A stretch of 41,273 nt of DNA. It comes from Chitinophaga pinensis. Its GTDB lineage: Bacteria; Bacteroidota; Bacteroidia; UKL13-3. Positions 9,518 to 16,041 of this stretch are shown piece after piece; the first letter of the stretch is position 1, and the number at the start of each line of letters is the position of its first letter. A program made the translations under genes and the position numbers. The notes beneath the pieces are model-generated. The model saw nothing but the letters and a program-made list of their open reading frames with translations, had not been told where the DNA came from and did no database searches. The DNA is taken from contig CAMDHZ010000025.1 of assembly GCA_945898275.1 (NCBI GenBank), positions 1 through 41,273 on the forward strand. Direction: 5' to 3'.

Positions 9518-11493
9518 TAGATAACCATCCTTTGAACGAATTGTAAATCGTTCGCAGTAATTTTCAATAAGTAGCAACCCGGTTGTAGCATTGGCGCAAT
9601 CGGGTTGTTTTGTTTGGGTTGGTTTGAACCAAGGTATTTGCCGCTCAAATCGTACCAATCAAGTATATAATCATTGAATGGAAGATTAGCAAACGCTATG
9701 GTTAGTGCTTCACCTGCTTTTACAGGATTTGGGTAAACCTTGGCAATTGGTTCAAACCGAAACCCTTGCAAACCGTTGATATGGTTGACAGTTGCAAAAG
9801 CACCACCGCCTAAATTAAGATAAGAACCTGATGCGCAAGTTTCATCTGCAGCTGCAAATACGGCATAGGTATAATTGCCTGTATAATGGTTTCCTTTGTC
9901 TGTAAAAAAAGTGTCGTTAATTAAACTTTTTGAAACGCGTTGGAACATGCTATTGAGGGAATCGTAGATGTATACATGGTATTTTTGTCCAGCGCCGGCT
10001 GAGTTCCAATTGAGGCTTACTTGCTTATTTGCAGAAACCGCACTTAGCGTTTTAACTGGAGGCAGATTTCTTTGGCGTAAGGTTGGATCACCCATAAGTG
10101 CAATGTGCATAGACCTTTGTGATGCATTGAAGTTTCCTGTGAAATAGAAGCCCTCATTGGTTTGAGAGATTAATGTGCCTTTGCCAAGTCTATCGCCTAG
10201 CGCCATGTGGTGCACATACCATTTTGGTATGCCACCCCAAAAAGAAGCAAGGCTTTTAGAGGCGAGAGGTGCACGAAGGAAATTGTTGGCAATATCCCAA
10301 TCGCCAAAGTAGCTGCCAGCCAAGATGGTGAATACATTTTCGAAGCTGTCATTCACAAAATTAGCGGTATTCCCTACTCCACTGCAAGAAGTGAAAGAGC
10401 CAGCACCACAGCCATAACTCCAGAGGAAGGAGCCATTTTTTTGTGCAGGAAAATAATCGAGGTTATCAAACACACTGTCTTGGCCCACTAAGGTTGGGAA
10501 ATTCGCATAACCTGTTGAGGCTAAGTTTAGGCTTGCAAAGTTATTATCGATTAAAGCCCTTTCTCGCACTTTCCATGCACCTGTTCGCCATTGGTGATTG
10601 CGTTTGAAATAGGCCTTTAACAAAACGGTATCAGATTTATTAAAGGTGGTCATGTTAGATAAATCTACTCTACCAATCTCCAAAGAAGGCGTGGCAGGTA
10701 GTTTGGTTTGATCCCACTTTCCGTCGCCAGGTATATTATGGTTTCGAGTTAGGTTGCCGGTGGTACAATTTACCCATTTGTCTGCAAAAGATTCATCATC
10801 AAAAATACCATAATACACATCTGCAGGCCATGCGCCAGTGTGGTTTCCACTGCCTTCTATGTGTCCGTCTGGTGGCGGGGCATCGCCGTTAACACTGTAA
10901 TTGCCACTATATGGAACAGCTACTTTTCCGATGATAAAAAGGCAAGCAGGCTTAAGGGTTGCTGCATCGTAAGCTTGGGTAATTTTTTGTTTTATCTCAG
11001 TAACTTTTTCTGTCCGTTCAACTATAATTTCTGTGATACTATAATTTTCTGCTGCAAGGTCTGTTTTTAAGGTTTCTAATTCTGTAGTTAAAGGTTGGAG
11101 GATATTTTGGTCAATGAGTAAAATGATACCTTTCTTTTGCACTTTTGGTTCAAACCGATTACCAACATAAATATACCCTAAGGCAATGTTTGCTGAACCA
11201 TTGTTCTTGGCAACCAAATACTCAAAAGCTTGTCCTTGTTTAACAGATGCATCAGTAAAAGTATTTAGATTTCCAGGAACAGAGGCTATTTCTGCGCCCC
11301 AATCTTCGTTACTCTGACTGGCTCTTTTGAATATTTTAAAAGTACCTGTAAAATTTTCTTGAGGCCATTTAAGCGTTACGCCATCGGTGCTGCCTGCACT
11401 TGCAGAAAGTTGTACTACTTGCGTTTTAGCAATTTGTGCGTTTACATTTGAAAAGAGTAATGCTATTATGAGCAAGGGTATTAGTTTCTTCAT
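9514..11493 (-). CDS. T9SS-exported gingipain-fold (C25-like) surface protein, probably catalytically inactive
   Basis: This 659-residue protein has a signal peptide (1-20, ending NVNAQ), an FnIII-like domain (about 25-110), a region resembling the peptidase C25 (gingipain) fold (about 120-455), a second FnIII-like domain (about 470-570) and a T9SS C-terminal domain starting near KVYPNPVKAG (about 590). It should be exported to the cell surface. Where C25 enzymes carry a GHG histidine motif, this protein has SYGCGAG (359-365). Where the catalytic Cys is expected after the next strand, it has LAGSYFGDWD (391-400). This suggests loss of the dyad; the alignment is by eye and the family call is moderate. 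Three exact GGTTCAAACC-family sites lie in the gene (9621, 9749, 11147). The stop interlocks with that of the S9 peptidase. Confidence 0.7.
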   Translation of the reverse strand: MKKLIPLLIIALLFSNVNAQIAKTQVVQLSASAGSTDGVTLKWPQENFTGTFKIFKRASQSNEDWGAEIASVPGNLNTFTDASVKQGQAFEYLVAKNNGSANIALGYIYVGNRFEPKVQKKGIILLIDQNILQPLTTELETLKTDLAAENYSITEIIVERTEKVTEIKQKITQAYDAATLKPACLFIIGKVAVPYSGNYSVNGDAPPPDGHIEGSGNHTGAWPADVYYGIFDDESFADKWVNCTTGNLTRNHNIPGDGKWDQTKLPATPSLEIGRVDLSNMTTFNKSDTVLLKAYFKRNHQWRTGAWKVRERALIDNNFASLNLASTGYANFPTLVGQDSVFDNLDYFPAQKNGSFLWSYGCGAGSFTSCSGVGNTANFVNDSFENVFTILAGSYFGDWDIANNFLRAPLASKSLASFWGGIPKWYVHHMALGDRLGKGTLISQTNEGFYFTGNFNASQRSMHIALMGDPTLRQRNLPPVKTLSAVSANKQVSLNWNSAGAGQKYHVYIYDSLNSMFQRVSKSLINDTFFTDKGNHYTGNYTYAVFAAADETCASGSYLNLGGGAFATVNHINGLQGFRFEPIAKVYPNPVKAGEALTIAFANLPFNDYILDWYDLSGKYLGSNQPKQNNPIAPMLQPGCYLLKITANDLQFVQRMVIY

Positions 11494-11538
11494 ATATATC
11501 GAAGATACTAAACCTAATGAAAATAAAATGCTAGGAAC

Positions 11539-12342
11539 TTATTTTTTGCAAAGTTTTAAGAGATCTTGGTATTCGCCTTTGAACACATTGAAATCCACTT
11601 CACCTCTAATTCCTTTTACCTTTCCACCTTCATTGTGTTGCCAGAAATGCCATTCTTTGGTTAAGCGATTAAGGTCGTCTGTGGCATAATGTGCAATCCA
11701 GAGTGGGTATTTTTCGAAATCTTTATTATTGAAGTAATTTTTATAGAAAGAGTAGGAAGTGTATAAAATTGGTGTTACCCCGTAATGCTTTTCTGCTAAT
11801 ACCAACCATCTTTTCACACTTTTTTTCATTTTAGCCGGTGGTGTTGAACCACGCATTTCAACATCAAGCACTGGCGGAAGGTCTTCTTTTTCTAATTTAA
11901 CTATGCCTTTGAAAAGATTAAATTGTTCGTCGGCTGTTAAGTGAGGTCTAAAGAAATGGTAGGCACCGCGCATCATTCTGTTTTCTTTGGCTTCACGCCA
12001 ATTGCGTTGAAAGGTAACATCTCTGATGGTGCGGCCTTCAGAAGCTTTGATGAAGGCGAAACTTATGCCGATATTATTTGAAGTATGATCGCTTACTTGT
12101 TCCCAATTGATGGTGCCTTGGTAACGAGAAACGTCAATGCCATGCACCTCATAATCGGGTGGTAACCAAATGCCAAATCCAGGAAGTTTGGCTGATTTTG
12201 AAAGTTTATTGAAAACAGCTTTTGCAAGAGAAGGCGGGAAAACAATAAGCAAAGTGGTGGTTAGCAAAATTGCTACCCCGAGTAATACTTTCTTTTTCCT
12301 ATTTAATCCTTTAAGCTTCATTTTGAAAAAATCATAAACCAC
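11539..12342 (-). CDS. GH25-family lysozyme-like muramidase, membrane-anchored
   Basis: A probable peptidoglycan muramidase (Ch-type lysozyme fold). An N-terminal Lys/Arg-rich segment is followed by one transmembrane helix (about 19-36), so the catalytic domain should face the periplasm. The GH25 motifs are visible: HGIDVSRYQG with Asp70, AFIKASEG (96-103), GAYHFFRP (126-133) and the catalytic-type DVEMRG with Asp160 and Glu162. Numbering is from the GTG at 12342; an ATG seven codons later (12321, MKLKGLNRKK) is an equally good or better start. The gene has its own 163-bp upstream spacer and lies 45 bp before the T9SS gene on the same strand. Confidence 0.88.
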   Translation of the reverse strand: MVYDFFKMKLKGLNRKKKVLLGVAILLTTTLLIVFPPSLAKAVFNKLSKSAKLPGFGIWLPPDYEVHGIDVSRYQGTINWEQVSDHTSNNIGISFAFIKASEGRTIRDVTFQRNWREAKENRMMRGAYHFFRPHLTADEQFNLFKGIVKLEKEDLPPVLDVEMRGSTPPAKMKKSVKRWLVLAEKHYGVTPILYTSYSFYKNYFNNKDFEKYPLWIAHYATDDLNRLTKEWHFWQHNEGGKVKGIRGEVDFNVFKGEYQDLLKLCKK

Positions 12343-12505
12343 AAATTTAGGATTAAAGCCAAATAAAAATAACCCAATAGCAATTAACTTATTAAGATTT
12401 TTTAAAAAAGTTCAGGAAATCAGACTTTGGCTTAAGTTCCTTTGATATAACTACGAAAAAAAACTTAAAAAATTGTTAATACAAGGGAACTATTTGAGAA
12501 GTCTG

Positions 12506-13342
12506 TTATTGTTTCACCAAAACAATTTCTTCAGGCACGATATCATGCAGGTAAGTAGCCCAATCTGCTATAATTTTATGTAAAATTAACTTTCGTCCCT
12601 GAAACTCATATTTATAAAGCGTTCCCTTGTACCAATGACCGGGGTTAGGGCTGTTAAAAAAGACTATGGCATCAAATTCTACGCCTTCGCCAAAGTTACT
12701 TACCAATTTAAAGGAAGAAAAGTCTAAAAAGTTTACCTGACCTTCCTTGGTAAACACAATTGGCATGGAATCTCCTTCTGCCAAATAACTGCCAGCCGTA
12801 ACTAATTTCCTTAACTCGGTTTCAAGGGAGGCATCAATTTTTCTATAATACTCGGTTATTCTTTCGATTGGGAAGTGCATTTCAATGGTTTGGTTGTTGA
12901 AAACCAGGTCGAAAGTTTTGGGAATAGAGGGAAAGACATTGTGTTTATTTAAATCGTTTAGGAAGCAGGTTTTGTTTCTATCAAACTCCAGATAATTTCT
13001 GTAACCGCCTTCCACTTCTGTAAAACCGGCCATATAGGGTTCATTAGAAAGCAAATTTTCTTTATATAAATCAAAGCCAAGCAATTGGGTTGAATACTTT
13101 CTATGCGCATAAATAGATTTGGAGCGTGCTATTTTTGAAAGATAATCGTCGCTTACCCATTTGCCTTGCATTTGGGTTGCCAAATCAATCTTTTTTTGAA
13201 ACAGCAAGGTATCTCTTGTTTCATCCCTATAGGCTTCTGAGGGTTGGTGAGGTTGGCCAGAATGCTGGTTTTGACAAGAAGCTAATAGCAGCAGCAAAAC
13301 AAGATTTGAGGCAACAAATAGTTTACTAATCAGGGTTTTCAT
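12506..13342 (-). CDS. Putative lipoprotein of unknown function
   Basis: I do not recognise the family of this 278-residue protein. A signal peptide ends in a lipobox LASC with Cys23, so it should be a lipoprotein. A short Gln/His/Pro-rich linker (24-38) follows, then a soluble domain containing GKWVSDDYLSKI (60-71) and repeated aromatic residues, resembling lipocalin-like or 'lipid-anchored sheet' proteins only in a general way. No catalytic motif is apparent. The gene is monocistronic, with about 220 bp upstream before the divergent tRNA cluster and 163 bp downstream before the GH25 gene. Confidence 0.7.
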   Translation of the reverse strand: MKTLISKLFVASNLVLLLLLASCQNQHSGQPHQPSEAYRDETRDTLLFQKKIDLATQMQGKWVSDDYLSKIARSKSIYAHRKYSTQLLGFDLYKENLLSNEPYMAGFTEVEGGYRNYLEFDRNKTCFLNDLNKHNVFPSIPKTFDLVFNNQTIEMHFPIERITEYYRKIDASLETELRKLVTAGSYLAEGDSMPIVFTKEGQVNFLDFSSFKLVSNFGEGVEFDAIVFFNSPNPGHWYKGTLYKYEFQGRKLILHKIIADWATYLHDIVPEEIVLVKQ

Positions 13343-13428
13343 TTGATTTAAATAAGCAATGCAAAATAAAAAAAAATTGAATGATGCAATTTTTTGAAAA
13401 ACAATTTTACATTCTAGCTAAACTATTT

Positions 13429-13436
13429 TACATTTG
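13429..13436 (+). promoter_or_regulatory. -7 promoter element TACATTTG upstream of the tRNA cluster
   Basis: TACATTTG followed by GCAGCC fits the Bacteroidota -7 consensus. The -33 position holds only TTTT (13405-13408). It lies 127 bp upstream of tRNA-Met, leaving a long leader that contains GTTCTTTAGAAAA, reminiscent of rRNA-type boxA leaders, and an 8-bp complementary pair (13476-13483 with 13547-13554). Confidence 0.45.
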
Positions 13437-13531
13437 CAGCCCGTTGGAGGAAATTTAGAATCCTTCAAAAGGAAAAGTTCTTTAGAAAATGAGTTCGGGG
13501 AAGTAGAATTTGTAGCTTTGTTTAAGCAATC

Positions 13532-13541
13532 GGTTTGAACC
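13532..13541 (-). repeat. Dispersed 10-mer GGTTCAAACC, copy in the tRNA leader
   Basis: The plus strand reads GGTTTGAACC, 22 bp before tRNA-Met, inside the presumed leader transcript. Confidence 0.8.
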
Positions 13542-13563
13542 TATGGAAAGAACTCAAAATTAT

Positions 13564-13637
13564 GGCGGGATAGCTCAGATGGTTAGAGCGTAGGATTCAT
13601 AACCCTAAGGTCGGCAGTTCGATTCTGCTTCCCGCTA
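13564..13637 (+). tRNA. tRNA-Met (CAT), elongator-like
   Basis: A 74-nt cloverleaf is present. Acceptor GGCGGGA pairs with TCCCGCT (G-U at the first pair), the D arm is GCTC/GAGC, the anticodon loop is TTCATAA with CAT, and the T arm is GGCAG TTCGATT CTGCT. It lacks initiator features (no C1:A72 mismatch), so it is elongator Met; a lysidine-modified tRNA-Ile2 cannot be excluded. The closing pair of the anticodon stem is A-C (TAGGA with CCCTA), a mismatch. CCA is not encoded. It is followed by a degenerate tRNA-Arg copy and then tRNA-Arg. Confidence 0.92.
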
Positions 13638-13677
13638 CAAGGTTTGCAAGGGTGCAAACAAAATTGGTCTCTTAGCT

Positions 13678-13693
13678 TCCGCTAGTAAGCGGA
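13678..13693. repeat. 16-nt palindromic insert, copy 1
   Basis: TCCGCTAGTAAGCGGA has 6-bp arms TCCGCT/AGCGGA and loop AGTA. It differs from copy 2 at two central bases. It is followed by GACC, which can pair with the GGTC at the start of the tRNA copy, extending the hairpin. Confidence 0.85.
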
Positions 13694-13714
13694 GACCGAG
13701 CAACGGTTTTCTAA

Positions 13715-13730
13715 TCCGCTAGCTAGCGGA
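13715..13730. repeat. 16-nt palindromic insert, copy 2
   Basis: TCCGCTAGCTAGCGGA is a perfect 16-bp palindrome. It sits directly after the anticodon loop of the degenerate tRNA-Arg, replacing ACCGTAGGT. I saw no further copies in the window. Confidence 0.85.
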
Positions 13731-13782
13731 CGAAGGTTCGAGAAAATAAAAGTTTTAACCAACTTTAAAATGGTTACATAAT

Positions 13783-13856
13783 GGTCTCTTAGCTCAGCTG
13801 GATAGAGCAACGGTTTTCTAAACCGTAGGTCGAAGGTTCGAGTCCTTCAGGGACTA
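13783..13856 (+). tRNA. tRNA-Arg (TCT)
   Basis: A 74-nt cloverleaf: acceptor GGTCTCT with AGGGACT (one T-G and one G-T pair), D arm GCTC/GAGC, anticodon stem ACGGT/ACCGT closing TTTCTAA (anticodon TCT, reading AGA), and T arm GAAGG TTCGAGT CCTTC, with discriminator A. CCA is not encoded. AGA is a common Arg codon in this AT-rich genome. A terminator-like hairpin follows at 13882-13917. Confidence 0.95.
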
Positions 13857-13881
13857 CATATAAACTCGAGTAATATCACTT

Positions 13882-13917
13882 AAAAGCCTGATTATCATTG
13901 ATAGCCAGGCTTTTTTT
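13882..13917 (+). terminator. Intrinsic terminator after tRNA-Arg
   Basis: AAAAGCCTG (13882-13890) pairs with CAGGCTTTT (13906-13914) around a 15-nt loop, followed by further T residues. It lies 25 bp after tRNA-Arg. Confidence 0.75.
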
Positions 13918-13940
13918 GTGGTTAAAAATGTTCGTTCCAC

Positions 13941-14021
13941 ACGACATAAAACGACATAAAACGTCACAAACTTTTTGCAACTTGTGACGTTTTTTTCAAA
14001 AACAAAAAAACGTCACAAGTT
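13941..14021. repeat. Nested inverted repeats on CGTCACAA with 10-mer direct repeats
   Basis: Direct 10-mers ACGACATAAA (13941, 13951) and ACGTCACAAA (13961) are followed by TTGTGACGT (13982-13990), which pairs with 13961-13969. The segment 13979-13996 also pairs perfectly over 18 bp with 14004-14021 around loop CAAAAAC. The middle arm can therefore pair with either side, giving two mutually exclusive hairpins. Its place just past tRNA-Arg would suit a regulatory site or a recombinase binding site; the function is unknown. Confidence 0.8.
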
Positions 14022-14060
14022 TGGAGAAAACGGCGAAATAGTCCACCTTTTCGCAGAATA

Positions 14061-14093
14061 AATTGACCACCCAGCGCGGTTGAAATTGACCAT
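14061..14093. mobile_element. Possible IS21-like element end, left remnant
   Basis: AATTGACCAC (14061-14070) and AAATTGACCAT (14083-14093) repeat about 22 bp apart, the style of the multiple terminal repeats of Bacteroidota IS21-family elements as I remember them. They face the right-hand remnant at 14204-14237 in inverted orientation. No transposase lies between. Confidence 0.4.
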
Positions 14094-14203
14094 ATAATTT
14101 CGGACTTTATAAAATAATCAAATATTAAATACTTTTAATGATAATTAGTAATAAACTGCTCCTCTTCGCTAGAAAATAAGTTCATTTTTCTCCAGCAATT
14201 TAG

Positions 14204-14237
14204 GTGGTCAATTTGCTCCGATATTTTATGGTCAGAT
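14204..14237. mobile_element. Possible IS21-like element end, right remnant
   Basis: GTGGTCAATTT (14204-14214) and ATGGTCAGAT (14228-14237) are inverted with respect to the repeats at 14061-14093. The roughly 110 bp between the two ends is AT-rich and holds nothing I can recognise, so this is a deleted element, a MITE-like unit, or chance similarity. Confidence 0.4.
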
Positions 14238-14326
14238 ACACCGCGTTTACCAGGGATCAGCAACCTTTTATTTATTTTAATAAATTTCACAAAATAAAAA
14301 TTCAAATAATTTCCTATTTTCGAGTG

Positions 14327-14596
14327 ATGGCAATTGTATCAATGTTTTACGGGATTATTGTTTCAATTTTTTATTTCGACAATAAGCAATATAAATTACC
14401 TCATCTTCATGCGAGTTATAGAGAATATGAAGCAGTTGTTGGAATTCCAGAGGGAGAAATCTTGGAAGGCGAACTCCCAAATAATAAAATGAAACTATTG
14501 CAAGCATGGATTGAAATACACAAAGATGAGTTGACAGCTAATTGGAATCTTGCTTCATCAGGTAATAGAATTTTTAAAATAGAACCTTTAAAATAA
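14327..14596 (+). CDS. DUF4160 domain protein
   Basis: A small protein of about 89 residues: MAIVSMFYGI start, KLPHLHASY (about 24-32), GEILEGELP and the closing W/E-rich helix are DUF4160 hallmarks. The ATG at 14327 is preferred. The open frame extends upstream to 14204, but that part lies in mobile-element-like sequence and looks unrelated. It is followed after 8 bp by a DUF2442 gene on the same strand. Such DUF4160/DUF2442 pairs are common on mobile DNA and have been suggested to be toxin-antitoxin-like; I know of no firm proof, so the role is unknown. Confidence 0.85.
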   Translation: MAIVSMFYGIIVSIFYFDNKQYKLPHLHASYREYEAVVGIPEGEILEGELPNNKMKLLQAWIEIHKDELTANWNLASSGNRIFKIEPLK

Positions 14597-14604
14597 TACT
14601 TTTT

Positions 14605-14847
14605 ATGAAACGAAAAGTGATTAGCGTATCTGCTATTGAGAACTACTCATTAGAACTTGTATTTGACGACGGAACTCATAGATTATTTGATGCAAATCCA
14701 TATCTTGAATTCGGCGATTTCAAAGAACTAAAAGACCCAAGTATTTTTGCAACGGCACATGTTTTTATGGGCACGGTGCAATGGTCAAATGAATTAGATT
14801 TTGCACCAGATACCCTCTATGAAGAATCTAAGTTGTTAGTCTTCTAA
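14605..14847 (+). CDS. DUF2442 domain protein
   Basis: An 80-residue protein with the DUF2442 pattern: an N-terminal strand VISVSAIENYSLELVFDDG, then FDANPYLEFGDFKEL and a final VQWSNELDFAPDTLYEES. It is the second gene of a pair with DUF4160, 8 bp apart, so probably co-transcribed. By analogy with other paired small genes it may be the partner or antidote, but this is inference. The pair sits in an accessory pocket between a tRNA gene and a tandem array. Confidence 0.88.
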   Translation: MKRKVISVSAIENYSLELVFDDGTHRLFDANPYLEFGDFKELKDPSIFATAHVFMGTVQWSNELDFAPDTLYEESKLLVF

Positions 14848-14880
14848 TAATTGTCTTTGCTTTTCATGCTTTTCATATAG

Positions 14881-15114
14881 AGTAGCACCGCACCTCTTAT
14901 GGAGTAGCTCCCCACCTTTTATGAAGTAGCTCCGCACCTTTTATGGAGTAGCTCCATACCTTTTATGGAGTAGCACTGCACCTTTTATGGAGTAGCTTCG
15001 CACCTTTTATGGAGTAGCACTGCACCTTTTATAAAGTAGCTTCGCTCCTTTTATGGAGTAGCACCGCACCTTTTATCGAGTAGCTTCGCACCTTTTATGA
15101 AGTAGCTCCGCACC
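14881..15114. repeat. Tandem array, exact 22-bp period, 11 units
   Basis: Units start with AGTAGC at 14881 and every 22 bp to 15101. The consensus is AGTAGCTCCGCACC followed by TTTTATGG. Substitutions occur (TCC, ACC, TTC or ACT after AGTAGC), but there are no insertions or deletions. The period is not a multiple of three, so the array is not coding. Some units contain GGAG-TAG-CTCC, a small inverted repeat. It fills most of the 397-bp gap between the DUF2442 gene and the glycosyltransferase; the remainder (15115-15244) holds the promoter at 15191. Confidence 0.95.
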
Positions 15115-15190
15115 ATTTGACAACCCGCTTGGTACAACATGTAGAATCACCCTTACTAGCTTTCGATGTCTATCGGGAAAACATGGACGT

Positions 15191-15219
15191 TTTGCCTTTC
15201 AAAATTTCTATTACCTTTG
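15191..15219 (+). promoter_or_regulatory. Promoter of the glycosyltransferase gene
   Basis: TTTG (15191-15194), a 17-nt spacer and TACCTTTG (15212-15219) match the Bacteroidota -33/-7 pattern. The start codon follows 26 nt later. Confidence 0.6.
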
Positions 15220-15244
15220 TTTTCTTATTACTTGAAATATTAAA

Positions 15245-15964
15245 ATGATTCAAACCCTTTCTATTATCATTCCGGCATACAATGAAGAACGTACCATTCA
15301 CCTTATTCTAAACAAGGTAAAGGAGGTTCAATTAATTAATAACATTGCCAAGGAAGTGGTAATTGTAAATGATTGTTCAAGTGACAACACCATACAAAAG
15401 GTTAATGCGTATATTCAGGAAAACCAATTAGAAGGAGTTATTAAAGTTTTCTCGCATGAGAAAAACAAAGGAAAAGGAGCCGCCATACATACGGGTATTC
15501 AAATGGCCACTGGAGATGTGATTGTGATTCAAGATGCTGATTTGGAATATGACCCAAATGAGTTTAATATTTTACTTAAACCAATGACAGACGGCTTCGC
15601 AGATGTGGTTTATGGAAGCAGGTTTATGGGTGGAAATCCACATAGGATTTTGTTTTTCTGGCATTCGTTAGGGAATAAAACTTTAACCTTTTTGAGCAAT
15701 GCTTTGACAAACCTAAACCTCACTGACATGGAAACCTGTTATAAAATGTTTAGGGCAGACATCATCAAAGGGGTAAAACTACAAGAAAAAAGGTTTGGGT
15801 TCGAACCAGAAGTTACCGCGAAAATTGCCAAAATAAAAGGCATTCGCATTTACGAAGTTGGCATCAGTTATTATGGCAGAACTTATGAGGAAGGTAAGAA
15901 AATTGGCTGGAAGGATGGCTTTAGAGCCATTTATTGTATTTTGAAATACGGTTTATTCTCCTAA
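15245..15964 (+). CDS. Family 2 glycosyltransferase (dolichol-phosphate mannosyltransferase-like)
   Basis: This 239-residue GT-A enzyme transfers a sugar from a nucleotide sugar, probably to polyprenyl phosphate. It starts [13 protein letters not shown] (6-18). The nucleotide-binding VIVNDCSSD (39-47) and the metal-binding DAD motif (Asp97-Ala-Asp99) are clear, followed by [13 protein letters not shown] and the METCYKMFR motif typical of the DPM1/DPG-synthase subgroup. It lacks the C-terminal membrane segments of many relatives, so it should be soluble or peripheral. It has its own promoter. The product sugar cannot be told from sequence. Confidence 0.9.
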   Translation: MIQTLSIIIPAYNEERTIHLILNKVKEVQLINNIAKEVVIVNDCSSDNTIQKVNAYIQENQLEGVIKVFSHEKNKGKGAAIHTGIQMATGDVIVIQDADLEYDPNEFNILLKPMTDGFADVVYGSRFMGGNPHRILFFWHSLGNKTLTFLSNALTNLNLTDMETCYKMFRADIIKGVKLQEKRFGFEPEVTAKIAKIKGIRIYEVGISYYGRTYEEGKKIGWKDGFRAIYCILKYGLFS

Positions 15965-16041
15965 ACGCTCCCCTCCTTTTTTTCAACTATTCTCATTCTG
16001 AAGCTTTTTGTTATCTTCGATAATGAAAATGTAATTCAATT

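Larger units (their letters stand above)
13666..13742 (+). pseudogene. tRNA-Arg copy with two segments replaced by 16-nt palindromes
   Basis: Three blocks are identical to the intact tRNA-Arg 117 bp downstream: 13666-13677 (acceptor 5' and start of the D arm), 13698-13714 (D-arm 3' side through the anticodon loop) and 13731-13742 (T arm). All 41 retained bases match. Between them, 10 nt of the D loop are replaced by TCCGCTAGTAAGCGGA plus GACC (13678-13697), and 9 nt after the anticodon loop by TCCGCTAGCTAGCGGA (13715-13730). The 3' T stem and acceptor strand are absent. It cannot fold as a normal tRNA, so it is either a pseudogene or a new structured RNA. Confidence 0.85.

Noticed and set aside
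13445-13563. Leader before tRNA-Met considered as a separate small RNA or riboswitch
   Set aside because: The only pairing found is a short 8-bp arm and no known riboswitch motif is present; kept as a leader observation only.
14204-14326. N-terminal extension of the DUF4160 gene
   Set aside because: It reads through an IS-like end, has no similarity to the family, and the ATG at 14327 starts the conserved domain.
14881-15114. Tandem 22-bp repeats considered as a CRISPR array
   Set aside because: Units are directly adjacent with no unique spacers, and no cas genes are present.
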